Shown: in pieces, positions 57,263-64,000 of the stretch
Numbering within the stretch: position 1 is the stretch's first letter
How the letters are laid out: each line of letters begins with the position of its first letter
NCBI RefSeq assembly: GCF_016881405.1
Contig: NZ_WOFE01000001.1
Span: 930,001 to 994,000 of the forward strand
Length of the DNA: 64,000 nt
Source: Deefgea chitinilytica
GTDB lineage: Bacteria > Pseudomonadota > Gammaproteobacteria > Burkholderiales > Chitinibacteraceae
Direction: 5' to 3'
Notes under the pieces: model-generated
Seen by the model: only the letters and a program-made list of their open reading frames with translations
Databases searched by the model: none
What the model was told of the DNA's origin: nothing
Position numbers and translations under genes: made by a program

Positions 57263-58774
57263 ATGCGAGATAAACTGCTAATCCTTTCGGTTTTTGTTGT
57301 AGCTAGCTGCGGACTCGCTTACGAATTGATTGCTGCGGCACTCGCCAGCTACTTGATGGGCGACTCCATCCTGCAGTTTTCTTCGATCATTGGTTGTTAT
57401 CTTTTTGCAATGGGGATTGGTTCACATTGCTCGAAATACGTCAAAGAAGAACGTACGCTTGATACCTTCATCGAAATCGAGTTGCTGGTCGGCCTGATTG
57501 GCGGCTTATCAGCCACGCTATTGTTTGTCGTATTCGCATGGGCCAGCGCACCGTTCCGTTCGGTGCTGTATGCACTCGTATTTATCACCGGTTTTTTTGT
57601 TGGGATGGAGATTCCCTTGGTGATGCGCGTCTTAAACCAACGTAAGACTGCTTTTAACGACATTGTGAGCCGCGTTTTAACCTTTGATTACATGGGCGCA
57701 CTCGCCGTGTCGCTGCTGTTTCCGCTGGTGCTGGCGCCACATTTAGGCTTAGCGCGCTCCGCCATCTTGTTTGGTCTAATCAATGTCGGTATTGCACTGA
57801 TGACCACGCAAATTTTTCGCCAGCACCTCGCGTCACCGACGACGCAACTGATGCGCGGCGGCGTAGCGGTCATGGTTTTAATCGGCGCGATGTTCACCTC
57901 TGAGCACCTGACCCGCTGGAGTGAAAAAACACTGTACGGTGATGAGATCATCCATGCGCAAACCACGCCGTATCAGCGTCTATTGATTACGCAATGGAAG
58001 AACGACACACGGCTGTATATCAACGGCAATTTACAATTTTCCAGCCGCGATGAATATCGCTACCACGAAGCCCTTGTCCACCCTGTTTTAGAAAAACTAC
58101 CCCATGCGCGGCGCGTGCTAGTGCTAGGTGGCGGCGATGGTTTGGCGGTACGCGAAATATTGAAATACCCCAATATCGAACAGATCACCCTGGTCGACCT
58201 TGACCCTGCGATGACCGACTTATTTACCCACAACGCCAAACTCACTGGATTTAATCAAAACTCACTGAGCAACCCCAAAGTCAAAGTCATTAACGCTGAT
58301 GCCGGGCAATGGCTAGAAAGCGAACAAGGCATGTTTGACGCGATTATCATTGATTTTCCTGACCCATCTAATTTTGCACTCGGTAAACTGTATTCGGTGC
58401 CGATGTATCGTTTAGTGATGAAACACTTAAGTGAAAATGGCCTGATGGTAGTGCAATCGACCTCACCACTGCATGCACCCTACTCGTATTGGTGTATAAA
58501 TGCTACTTTACAAAGCGTAGGGCTCCATACCCACCCTTATCACGCTTTTGTACCGTCTTTTGGGGAATGGGGTTTTATCCTTGCCAGCAAAAAAACCGGC
58601 TATGCGCCACCGACGAGTTATCGCGTGCCGATGAAATTTCTCGATGCTGAAACCACTCGGCAAATGTTCTTTTTTCCGCCCGACATGCAGCCGGTCAAAG
58701 TTGAAGTTAACCAACTGAACAATCAATCTCTGGTCAATTATTTCGAGCAAGACTGGGCGAAGGTAATTCGCTGA
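57263..58774 (+). CDS. Membrane-anchored polyamine aminopropyltransferase (spermidine synthase-like)
   Basis: 503 residues: about seven TM helices (residues 1-215), then a soluble spermidine-synthase domain (about 225-470). AdoMet-binding GGGDGLAVREILKYPNI, acidic VDLDPAMTD, VINADAGQWL, and the catalytic IIIDFPDPSNFALGKLYS with the DxxD pair found in aminopropyltransferases. It should transfer the aminopropyl group of decarboxylated AdoMet, made by SpeD across the divergent gap, to a diamine or other acceptor near the membrane. Its stop overlaps the next ATG (TGATG). Confidence 0.88.
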   Translation: MRDKLLILSVFVVASCGLAYELIAAALASYLMGDSILQFSSIIGCYLFAMGIGSHCSKYVKEERTLDTFIEIELLVGLIGGLSATLLFVVFAWASAPFRSVLYALVFITGFFVGMEIPLVMRVLNQRKTAFNDIVSRVLTFDYMGALAVSLLFPLVLAPHLGLARSAILFGLINVGIALMTTQIFRQHLASPTTQLMRGGVAVMVLIGAMFTSEHLTRWSEKTLYGDEIIHAQTTPYQRLLITQWKNDTRLYINGNLQFSSRDEYRYHEALVHPVLEKLPHARRVLVLGGGDGLAVREILKYPNIEQITLVDLDPAMTDLFTHNAKLTGFNQNSLSNPKVKVINADAGQWLESEQGMFDAIIIDFPDPSNFALGKLYSVPMYRLVMKHLSENGLMVVQSTSPLHAPYSYWCINATLQSVGLHTHPYHAFVPSFGEWGFILASKKTGYAPPTSYRVPMKFLDAETTRQMFFFPPDMQPVKVEVNQLNNQSLVNYFEQDWAKVIR

Positions 58775-60465
58775 TGTGGTCACTGAATCGCAGACAATTT
58801 TTACAAAGCAGCGCTGCACTTGGCCTAGCCGCAGCGCTGCCCGCTTGTACAAAAATTACGTCTTGGGGCTTACCTATTACGGTGTATCTACCGGGAATGG
58901 ATGCGGGTCATAGCCTACGTGGCAATACCCACTCAATTACGCCAAGCAGTGAACAACGCGTCAAAGTCGCCATTTTGGGGGCTGGCGCGGCAGGACTCTT
59001 TGCTGCGTGGCGTTTAGCAAAAAGTGGCTTTACTGATTTTTCCTTGATCGAAGGGCCGGAATTTGGCGGCAATTGCGCCGCTGGCCAATTCACACCACAA
59101 GCCGATTTGCTTTCAAGACTACGCCGTAGCCCAATAGACCATACAAAAGTTAATTATCCGCGTGGCGCGCACTACCTACCGTTACCGTCGATGGAATCAA
59201 CCCACATCCGCGAACTCTTGCTCGACATGGGCGTGATTGAGGCCAACCCATTTAGCCCAACGCCGACTTTTGATGAGCGAGTGCTAGTGCACGCCCCCGA
59301 AGACCGTTTATTGATTCACGGTCAATGGCAAGAAGGACTCATCCCACAGCACGGCGTTCCCGCCGCAGAAATCGCCGAACAAAAACGCTTTTTTCAATAC
59401 ATAGAACACATCAAACAACACATCGGCAACGATGGCAAACGTCCATTTTGCGTGCCGCTAGCCCAATCAAGCCAAGATCCGGCCTGGCGCGCACTCGATC
59501 AAATCAGTTTTGCCGAATGGCTCAAACGCAATCATTACACCGCACCTAGTTTGCTATGGTATTTGGACTACGCTTGCCGTGATGATTACGGCATCAATCT
59601 AGCGCAAACCTCGGCATGGGCAGGACTGCATTATTTTTCAAGTCGCGGTGGGCAAGCCAACAACGCACACGAAGCGGCCGTGCTAACGTGGCCTGATGGT
59701 CTCAATCCACTGATTCGACATATGGCGAGCAAACTAAATGCCTCGCAACGCCTGCACGGCATGGCAACTCGGGTGCACGAGCAAGGTAACACCGTCGCCG
59801 TCGATGTAGTCGATAGTAAAAATAAAACCGCCAGCCGCCTGATAGCCGATCACGTCATCTGTGCGATGCCATTGCACGTTGCGGCACACGTCGTCACTCA
59901 TATCAAGTCCTTAGGTTTCGATCTCAAACAACACGGTGCACACCACGCGCCGTGGCAAGTCAGCAATTTCCTTATCCATCGATTTCCCGACGAGCCCGAC
60001 CATCACCCACTGGCCTGGGACAATGTCATCTACGGCAGTGACAGCTTAGGGTTCGTCAATAGTACACATCAATTGATTCGCACCGCCAAGCCGCAGCACA
60101 GCGTCATGACAGCCTATCATGCCTACGCAGGCGAACACCCCAAGCAAGTGCGACAGCGACTGCAACAGGCAACGGGAGACGAGCTATACGCGATTGCAGC
60201 GCAAGATTTAGACGCAGCCTATGGTTGGGGCAATCGATTCAAAGCACAGCAATATGTGCAGCAAGTGGAAATCACATTGCGTGGTCACGCCATGAGCAGC
60301 CCTACCCCCGGCTTTTTGACCAACGCAGGCATTCAAAATCTGATTCAACAAAACAGCCGAATCCAATTCGCGCACAGCGATTTAAGTGGTTTGTCGATTT
60401 TTGAAGAGGCAGCTTGGTGGGGCGATGTGGCCGCGCGGCGAGTGCTACAAAAATTAGAAATCTAG
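58774..60465 (+). CDS. Tat-exported FAD-dependent amine-oxidase-like protein
   Basis: 563 residues. An N-terminal twin-arginine signal (SLNRRQFLQSSAALGLAAAL) ends in PAC, fitting a Tat lipoprotein. FAD motif VAILGAGAAGLFAAWRLAKS near residue 65. The later regions (AAVLTWPDGLNPLIRHMAS, HVICAMPLHVAAHV and C-terminal SGLSIFEEAAWWGDVAARRV) match the FAD amine-oxidase/protoporphyrinogen-oxidase fold. The folded holo-enzyme would work outside the inner membrane. Stop-start overlap with the aminopropyltransferase gene suggests polyamine oxidation, but substrate is inferred from context. Confidence 0.85.
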   Translation: MWSLNRRQFLQSSAALGLAAALPACTKITSWGLPITVYLPGMDAGHSLRGNTHSITPSSEQRVKVAILGAGAAGLFAAWRLAKSGFTDFSLIEGPEFGGNCAAGQFTPQADLLSRLRRSPIDHTKVNYPRGAHYLPLPSMESTHIRELLLDMGVIEANPFSPTPTFDERVLVHAPEDRLLIHGQWQEGLIPQHGVPAAEIAEQKRFFQYIEHIKQHIGNDGKRPFCVPLAQSSQDPAWRALDQISFAEWLKRNHYTAPSLLWYLDYACRDDYGINLAQTSAWAGLHYFSSRGGQANNAHEAAVLTWPDGLNPLIRHMASKLNASQRLHGMATRVHEQGNTVAVDVVDSKNKTASRLIADHVICAMPLHVAAHVVTHIKSLGFDLKQHGAHHAPWQVSNFLIHRFPDEPDHHPLAWDNVIYGSDSLGFVNSTHQLIRTAKPQHSVMTAYHAYAGEHPKQVRQRLQQATGDELYAIAAQDLDAAYGWGNRFKAQQYVQQVEITLRGHAMSSPTPGFLTNAGIQNLIQQNSRIQFAHSDLSGLSIFEEAAWWGDVAARRVLQKLEI

Positions 60466-60627
60466 TCCACGAACAACACGAAAGACACGGAAAAAGACCC
60501 GACAGCTGAGTGATTTTCCACGCTCTTACTCTACTGTGACCACCAGAGCAAAGTATTAAGAAAAACGCGCATATTACCCAAAGCTTTTAACTTTAAATTT
60601 TCGTGCTTTTCGTGTCTTTCGTGGACT
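60464..60627. repeat. Inverted-repeat element filling the gap between convergent genes
   Basis: 26-bp arms (60464-60489 and the complement of 60602-60627) match at 22 of 26 positions, starting AGTCCACGAA. The arms contain repeated CACGAAA units. The left arm begins within the TAG stop of the FAD gene and the right arm abuts the stop of nudB exactly. About 112 bp lie between the arms, with no gene. It could be a MITE-like or REP-like element, or a long bidirectional terminator. Confidence 0.55.
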
Positions 60628-61071
60628 CTAGCCTTTGAATTTTCCAGCAAGTTGTCGCAAAGCATCGGCATTCGACGGTGAAAACACTTTCGTCACCGCT
60701 TCATCGATGCTGGCCCAGCAATACTGCGTGTGTTCGCGCGGTGCAATCGTGATAACGCTATTGGCAGGCACTTGGACACTAAACACGTGCTCGGTGTTGT
60801 GCGTAACACCCGGCGCATAACGATGCCGCCAGCGTTCGAAAATCTCAAAATCAGAGGAATACTGCCAATCGACAATTTGCGCAGCGCTCACCACCAAACC
60901 GGTTTCTTCAAACAATTCTCGGCGAGCGGTATCAATCAGTGTTTCTCCCGCTTCGCAACTGCCAGTTACCGACTGCCAAGCACCTGCAAAATCACAGCGC
61001 TCCAGCAATAGAACTTGCAAATCGGGCGTATGAATGACGAGTAATATTGAAATAGGCTGTTTATAGGGCAT
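60628..61071 (-). CDS. nudB: Dihydroneopterin triphosphate diphosphatase
   Basis: 147-residue Nudix enzyme removing pyrophosphate from dihydroneopterin triphosphate in folate synthesis. Nudix box GSCEAGETLIDTARRELFEE then TG, at about 37-58. YKQPISILLVIHT at the N-terminus and EIFERWRHRYAPGVTHNTEH match E. coli NudB closely, which makes the specific call safe. Monocistronic and divergent from sufS. Confidence 0.92.
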   Translation of the reverse strand: MPYKQPISILLVIHTPDLQVLLLERCDFAGAWQSVTGSCEAGETLIDTARRELFEETGLVVSAAQIVDWQYSSDFEIFERWRHRYAPGVTHNTEHVFSVQVPANSVITIAPREHTQYCWASIDEAVTKVFSPSNADALRQLAGKFKG

Positions 61072-61125
61072 GGCGCATTATACAATTGCAAGTCCAAGCC
61101 GCCAGCTCTTCTTGACGTGAATTCG

Positions 61126-62331
61126 ATGTTTGACGCCCTAGAACTCAAAAAACAGTTCCCCATTTTCAGTAATCATCCTGATCTGACTTATCTGGATAAC
61201 GCCGCCACGATGCAAAAACCGCGCTGCGTACTCGATGCGGAGCGATTTTTTTACGAAAATCATAACGCCAATGTCCATCGCGGCGCGCATCGTTTAGCCT
61301 CCGCAGCCACCGACGCATATGAAGGCGCACGGCAAATTGTTGCGAATTTTATTAATGCACCAAGTCACGAAGAAATCATTTTCACGCGAGGCACCACCGA
61401 AGCCATCAATTTAGTCGCCAATACTTGGGGCAGCACACTGAGCGCCGGCGATGAAATCATTCTGTCGGCGCTGGAACACCATGCCAATATCGTGCCGTGG
61501 CAAATGCTGGCGCAGCGAACTGGCGCGGTGTTGAAAATCATTCAACTCGATCAATACGGCACTGTCGATTTAGAGCATTTTTCCAGTTTACTTTCGGACA
61601 AGACCAAGCTGGTTGCGATCAGCCATGTGTCTAATGCGATTGGTAGCATTCAGCCGATTGCATGGATGTGTAATGCAGCACATCACGCAGGCGCAAAAGT
61701 GCTGGTCGATGGCGCGCAAGCGGTGGCTCATCTGGAAATCGACGTACAAGCACTTGGCATAGATTTTTATGTCTTTTCCGGTCATAAGGCGTATGCACCG
61801 ACGGGCATTGGTGTACTTTGGGTAGAGAATAATACGCTTCAGAAAATGCCACCATGGCAAGGTGGTGGCGAGATGATTGCTTCGGTTTCGTTTAGCGGCA
61901 GCACTTACGCCGCGGCACCGTATCGCTTTGAAGCGGGCACACCTGCGATTGCACAAGCCGTCGGCTTGGGCGCTGCACTCACTTGGCTGAGTGGCCTTGA
62001 TCGCTCCGCGCTTCTCGCGCACGAGCATCAATTACGGCAACAACTGGAAACGGGATTGGCTCAGATTGCCGGCATCACCATCCACGGCCAAAGCCCGAAC
62101 AAAGCTGCGTTGACGTCGATGACATTTACCACCGCACATCCATACGACGTGGCACAATTTCTAGATCACAGGGGTATTGCCGTACGAGTAGGACACCACT
62201 GTGCTCAGCCACTATTACATACCCTAGGTATCTCAGGCACTTTGCGTGCTTCATTTGCTGCCTACAATACGAGCCAAGACGTTGAATACTTTTTGGCGGT
62301 TCTTACCGATACGCTTGAAATACTGAGTTAA
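61126..62331 (+). CDS. sufS: Cysteine desulfurase SufS
   Basis: 401-residue PLP enzyme taking sulfur from cysteine to form a persulfide for Fe-S cluster assembly. TYLDNAATMQKP near the N-terminus, GTTEAINLVANTWG, VDGAQAVAHLEIDV, PLP Lys in FSGHKAYAPTGIG, and the active-site Cys in VRVGHHCAQPLL, which is the group II (SufS/CsdA) signature. ATG 61126 is chosen over an in-frame GTG at 61117; neither has a strong ribosome site. sufE follows after 3 bp. No sufBCD in the window, so CsdA-CsdE is an alternative name. Confidence 0.9.
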   Translation: MFDALELKKQFPIFSNHPDLTYLDNAATMQKPRCVLDAERFFYENHNANVHRGAHRLASAATDAYEGARQIVANFINAPSHEEIIFTRGTTEAINLVANTWGSTLSAGDEIILSALEHHANIVPWQMLAQRTGAVLKIIQLDQYGTVDLEHFSSLLSDKTKLVAISHVSNAIGSIQPIAWMCNAAHHAGAKVLVDGAQAVAHLEIDVQALGIDFYVFSGHKAYAPTGIGVLWVENNTLQKMPPWQGGGEMIASVSFSGSTYAAAPYRFEAGTPAIAQAVGLGAALTWLSGLDRSALLAHEHQLRQQLETGLAQIAGITIHGQSPNKAALTSMTFTTAHPYDVAQFLDHRGIAVRVGHHCAQPLLHTLGISGTLRASFAAYNTSQDVEYFLAVLTDTLEILS

Positions 62332-62334
62332 ATT

Positions 62335-62763
62335 ATGATTCTGCCCACTCACCCCTTTGGCACTGAAATCAGCCTAAATAATTTGAGCGAGCGACTTTCG
62401 CACGCACAAGGCTGGGAGGCAAAGAACCGACTTTTAGTCCAACTAGCGCGTGAACTGCCTGAGTTCCCGATTGAAATGCGGGATGACGCACACCGCATCA
62501 GTGGTTGCGAAAGCCAAGTCTGGCTCTGGCTATACAAAAATGACGTGCAGATTCAGATCGCGGCCGACGGCGACTCCAAAATCATCAAGGGCTTATTAGC
62601 ACTCGTCTTGGCGGCCTATCACGGCAAAACCGCTGAAGAAATCAGCCAATTTGACTTTACCGCATGGCTCAACGAGCTTGGCTTGCAGCGATTTTTATCT
62701 GCGAGCCGCGGCAATGGTCTTAAAGCAATTGTGAACCACATCAAAAACCAAGCCAATTTGTAA
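62335..62763 (+). CDS. sufE: Cysteine desulfuration protein SufE
   Basis: 142-residue sulfur acceptor that takes persulfide from SufS and boosts its activity. Active Cys in HRISGCESQVWLWLY (about residue 58). The helical core WEAKNRLLVQLARELPEFP and the C-terminal FLSASRGNGLKAIVNHIKNQ are typical. Starts 3 bp after sufS, so translation is coupled. Could equally be called CsdE. Confidence 0.92.
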   Translation: MILPTHPFGTEISLNNLSERLSHAQGWEAKNRLLVQLARELPEFPIEMRDDAHRISGCESQVWLWLYKNDVQIQIAADGDSKIIKGLLALVLAAYHGKTAEEISQFDFTAWLNELGLQRFLSASRGNGLKAIVNHIKNQANL

Positions 62764-62847
62764 GCCGATTGCGGTTTTCTCGCATTGACCGAGTGAATGA
62801 CGGTGGCGCATTCTGACTGACATCCACTCAGTCAACCGGAGTTCTTT

Positions 62848-63588
62848 ATGTTCAAAAAACTAGCCCTCAGCCTTGCAATTGGTTTTATTTCTTGCTCGGC
62901 AATGGCAGAGAAAACCTACACTGCAGCAACCGACGCAACCTTCGCGCCGTTTGAGTCCCTCAACAAGAACAAAGAAATTGTTGGTTTTGACGCCGATATC
63001 ATCAACGCGATTGCCAAAAAACAAGGCTTCAAAATTAAATTGCACAACACACCATGGGAAGGCTTATTTGCTAGTCTCAATAATGGCGAGCGCGATATTG
63101 TTATTGCGGCGGTCACCATCACACCTGAGCGCCAAAAAAGCATGGATTTTTCTGCGCCTTATTTCGATGCCAAGCAACTGATCGTAGTAAAAGAAGGCAG
63201 CCCTGTTAAACAGCTTAGCGACTTGAAAGGCAAGAAAATCGGCGTACAAAACGGCACGACCGGCGACACCGTCGTTCAAAAACAATTTGGCAAAACCAGC
63301 CCCGACATTCGCCGCTTCGAGAACATTACTCTTGCACTAGCAGAGCTAGCCAATAGCGGCGTCAGTGCGGTTGTTGCCGACAATGCGGTAGTCAAAAATT
63401 ATTTAATTAACAATCCTGGGCAAAAATTTCGCCTGATTGACGACTCAAGCTTTGCGGTCGAGCAATACGGAATTGCAGTGCGCAAAGGCAATAAAAAGCT
63501 CTTAGACGAGATCAACGCCGGCCTTGCGGGCATCAAAGCCGATGGTAGCTATCAAAAAATCCACACCCAGTACTTTGGCAACAAATAA
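62848..63588 (+). CDS. Amino-acid ABC transporter substrate-binding protein
   Basis: 246-residue periplasmic protein: Sec signal MFKKLALSLAIGFISCSAMA (cleavage after about 20), then a type II periplasmic binding fold. TYTAATDATFAPFESLN and KEIVGFDADIINAIAKK (SBP_bac_3 signature), PWEGLFASLNNGERDIVIAA, TITPERQKSMDFSAPYF. It resembles GlnH/HisJ-type polar amino-acid binders. No permease or ATPase gene is adjacent; an own terminator follows, so it works with components encoded elsewhere. Confidence 0.92.
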   Translation: MFKKLALSLAIGFISCSAMAEKTYTAATDATFAPFESLNKNKEIVGFDADIINAIAKKQGFKIKLHNTPWEGLFASLNNGERDIVIAAVTITPERQKSMDFSAPYFDAKQLIVVKEGSPVKQLSDLKGKKIGVQNGTTGDTVVQKQFGKTSPDIRRFENITLALAELANSGVSAVVADNAVVKNYLINNPGQKFRLIDDSSFAVEQYGIAVRKGNKKLLDEINAGLAGIKADGSYQKIHTQYFGNK

Positions 63589-63594
63589 AACCAG

Positions 63595-63625
63595 AAAAAT
63601 ACGGCGATTTCGCCGTATTTTTTTT
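63595..63625 (+). terminator. Intrinsic terminator of the binding-protein gene
   Basis: ATACGGCGA (63599-63607) and TCGCCGTAT (63610-63618) with a two-base loop, flanked by A on the left and eight T on the right. Confidence 0.93.
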
Positions 63626-63671
63626 GCTATCGCCTACACTGAGCTTATTCCCAGAACAAAGTCTGATTACT

Positions 63672-64000
63672 ATGTTGCGCGACATCCCTCCCGCCGAATC
63701 TGAGTCAATCTTTAAAAGCATGGTGATTCCGACTCGCCCTGATGTTTTAACCGCAATTAAAACCGCCCAAGAGGCGGACGACCCCGACTTTGATGAAATC
63801 GCCCGCCTAATTAATAGCGACCTCACTTTATCTGCAACCATGCTCAAAACGGTTAACTCACCGTTCTATCAGCTCAACAAGCGGGTCAACTCAGTCGACG
63901 AAGCCTTAAAATTGCTAGGCTTGCGCAATATCTGCAATATCACTGAAGGCGTGGTACTACGACAAGTATTAAGTGGCGACAACCGCCAAATGGATTATTT
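63672..64000 (+). CDS. HDOD domain protein, N-terminal part (cut by window end)
   Basis: At least 109 codons, open to the window end. The sequence begins MLRDIPPAESESIFKSMVIP and has the HDOD signature: DDPDFDEIARLINSDLTLSA (about 36-55), TMLKTVNSPFYQLNKRV and SVDEALKLLGLRNICNI. HDOD proteins lack HD-phosphohydrolase catalytic residues and act in stress and second-messenger signalling. The start follows AACAAAG at low quality, but no other start is better. Confidence 0.82.
   Translation, partial: MLRDIPPAESESIFKSMVIPTRPDVLTAIKTAQEADDPDFDEIARLINSDLTLSATMLKTVNSPFYQLNKRVNSVDEALKLLGLRNICNITEGVVLRQVLSGDNRQMDY

Overview
The window reads as a chromosomal segment of a betaproteobacterium, most likely of the order Neisseriales (a Chitinibacter/Deefgea/Iodobacter-type relative). 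This placement is an inference. It rests on the pyrG-kdsA-eno-ftsB order, an RF2 gene without a programmed frameshift, MdfA-, FtsB- and HpnD/HpnE-type proteins, and GC content and codon use that look even throughout. I saw no insertion sequence, prophage, rRNA operon or CRISPR array. There is one tRNA, tRNA-Ser(GGA).

Layout. 1-9.8 kb: tail of an alpha/beta hydrolase, a histidine phosphatase, an RhlE-type DEAD-box helicase, a CDF-like transporter, prfB, lysS, an HU protein, an MdfA-type drug exporter and an MnmC-like tRNA-modification protein whose methyltransferase half looks dead. 9.8-18.5 kb: two small proteins, a MocR-type regulator, the ftsB-eno-kdsA-pyrG block (transcribed leftward), an SDR, and phbB for polyhydroxyalkanoate precursor synthesis. 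18.7-24.5 kb: a complete RND tripartite efflux operon. 24.7-30.3 kb: a DNA glycosylase-like protein, two small exported proteins, a Crp/Fnr regulator next to a TDT/SLAC1-type transporter, hisC and a TMEM175-like channel. 30.3-41.2 kb: a leftward run (cobU, EamA transporter, mltG, dinG, an SDR with altered active site, hpnE, hpnD, DUF4136 lipoprotein, aroC) and tRNA-Ser. 41.2-52.7 kb: class I fumarase, a Nudix hydrolase, an EAL protein, an M61 protease, a REC-REC-GGEEF protein, cysS, clsB and its EEP-family partner. 60.6-64 kb: nudB, sufS-sufE, an orphan amino-acid binding protein and the start of an HDOD protein.

The most interesting region is 52.7-60.5 kb. Two divergent operons share a 61-bp gap. 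The leftward one encodes, in order, a DUF350 membrane protein, a 40-residue acidic peptide, an SPFH-SHOCT protein, a GFA-type zinc protein, a small membrane protein, a double zinc-ribbon DUF4178 protein, a 53-residue lipoprotein and SpeD (AdoMet decarboxylase). The rightward one encodes a membrane-anchored spermidine-synthase-like aminopropyltransferase and a Tat-exported FAD amine-oxidase-like protein. The last four ORFs of the leftward arm and both ORFs of the rightward arm overlap at stop/start codons. The two micro-genes (53228-53230 start region and 56775 start) were read directly from the sequence. Together these look like a membrane-associated polyamine-making and polyamine-oxidising system with unknown biological role, related in content to the E. 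coli yjf-type DUF350 neighbourhoods.

Other points: a 26-bp inverted repeat frames the exact interval between two convergent stop codons (60464-60627); a CRP-like palindrome lies beside the Crp/Fnr gene; there are two other operator-like palindromes; and an IR-rich element separates hpnD from hpnE.
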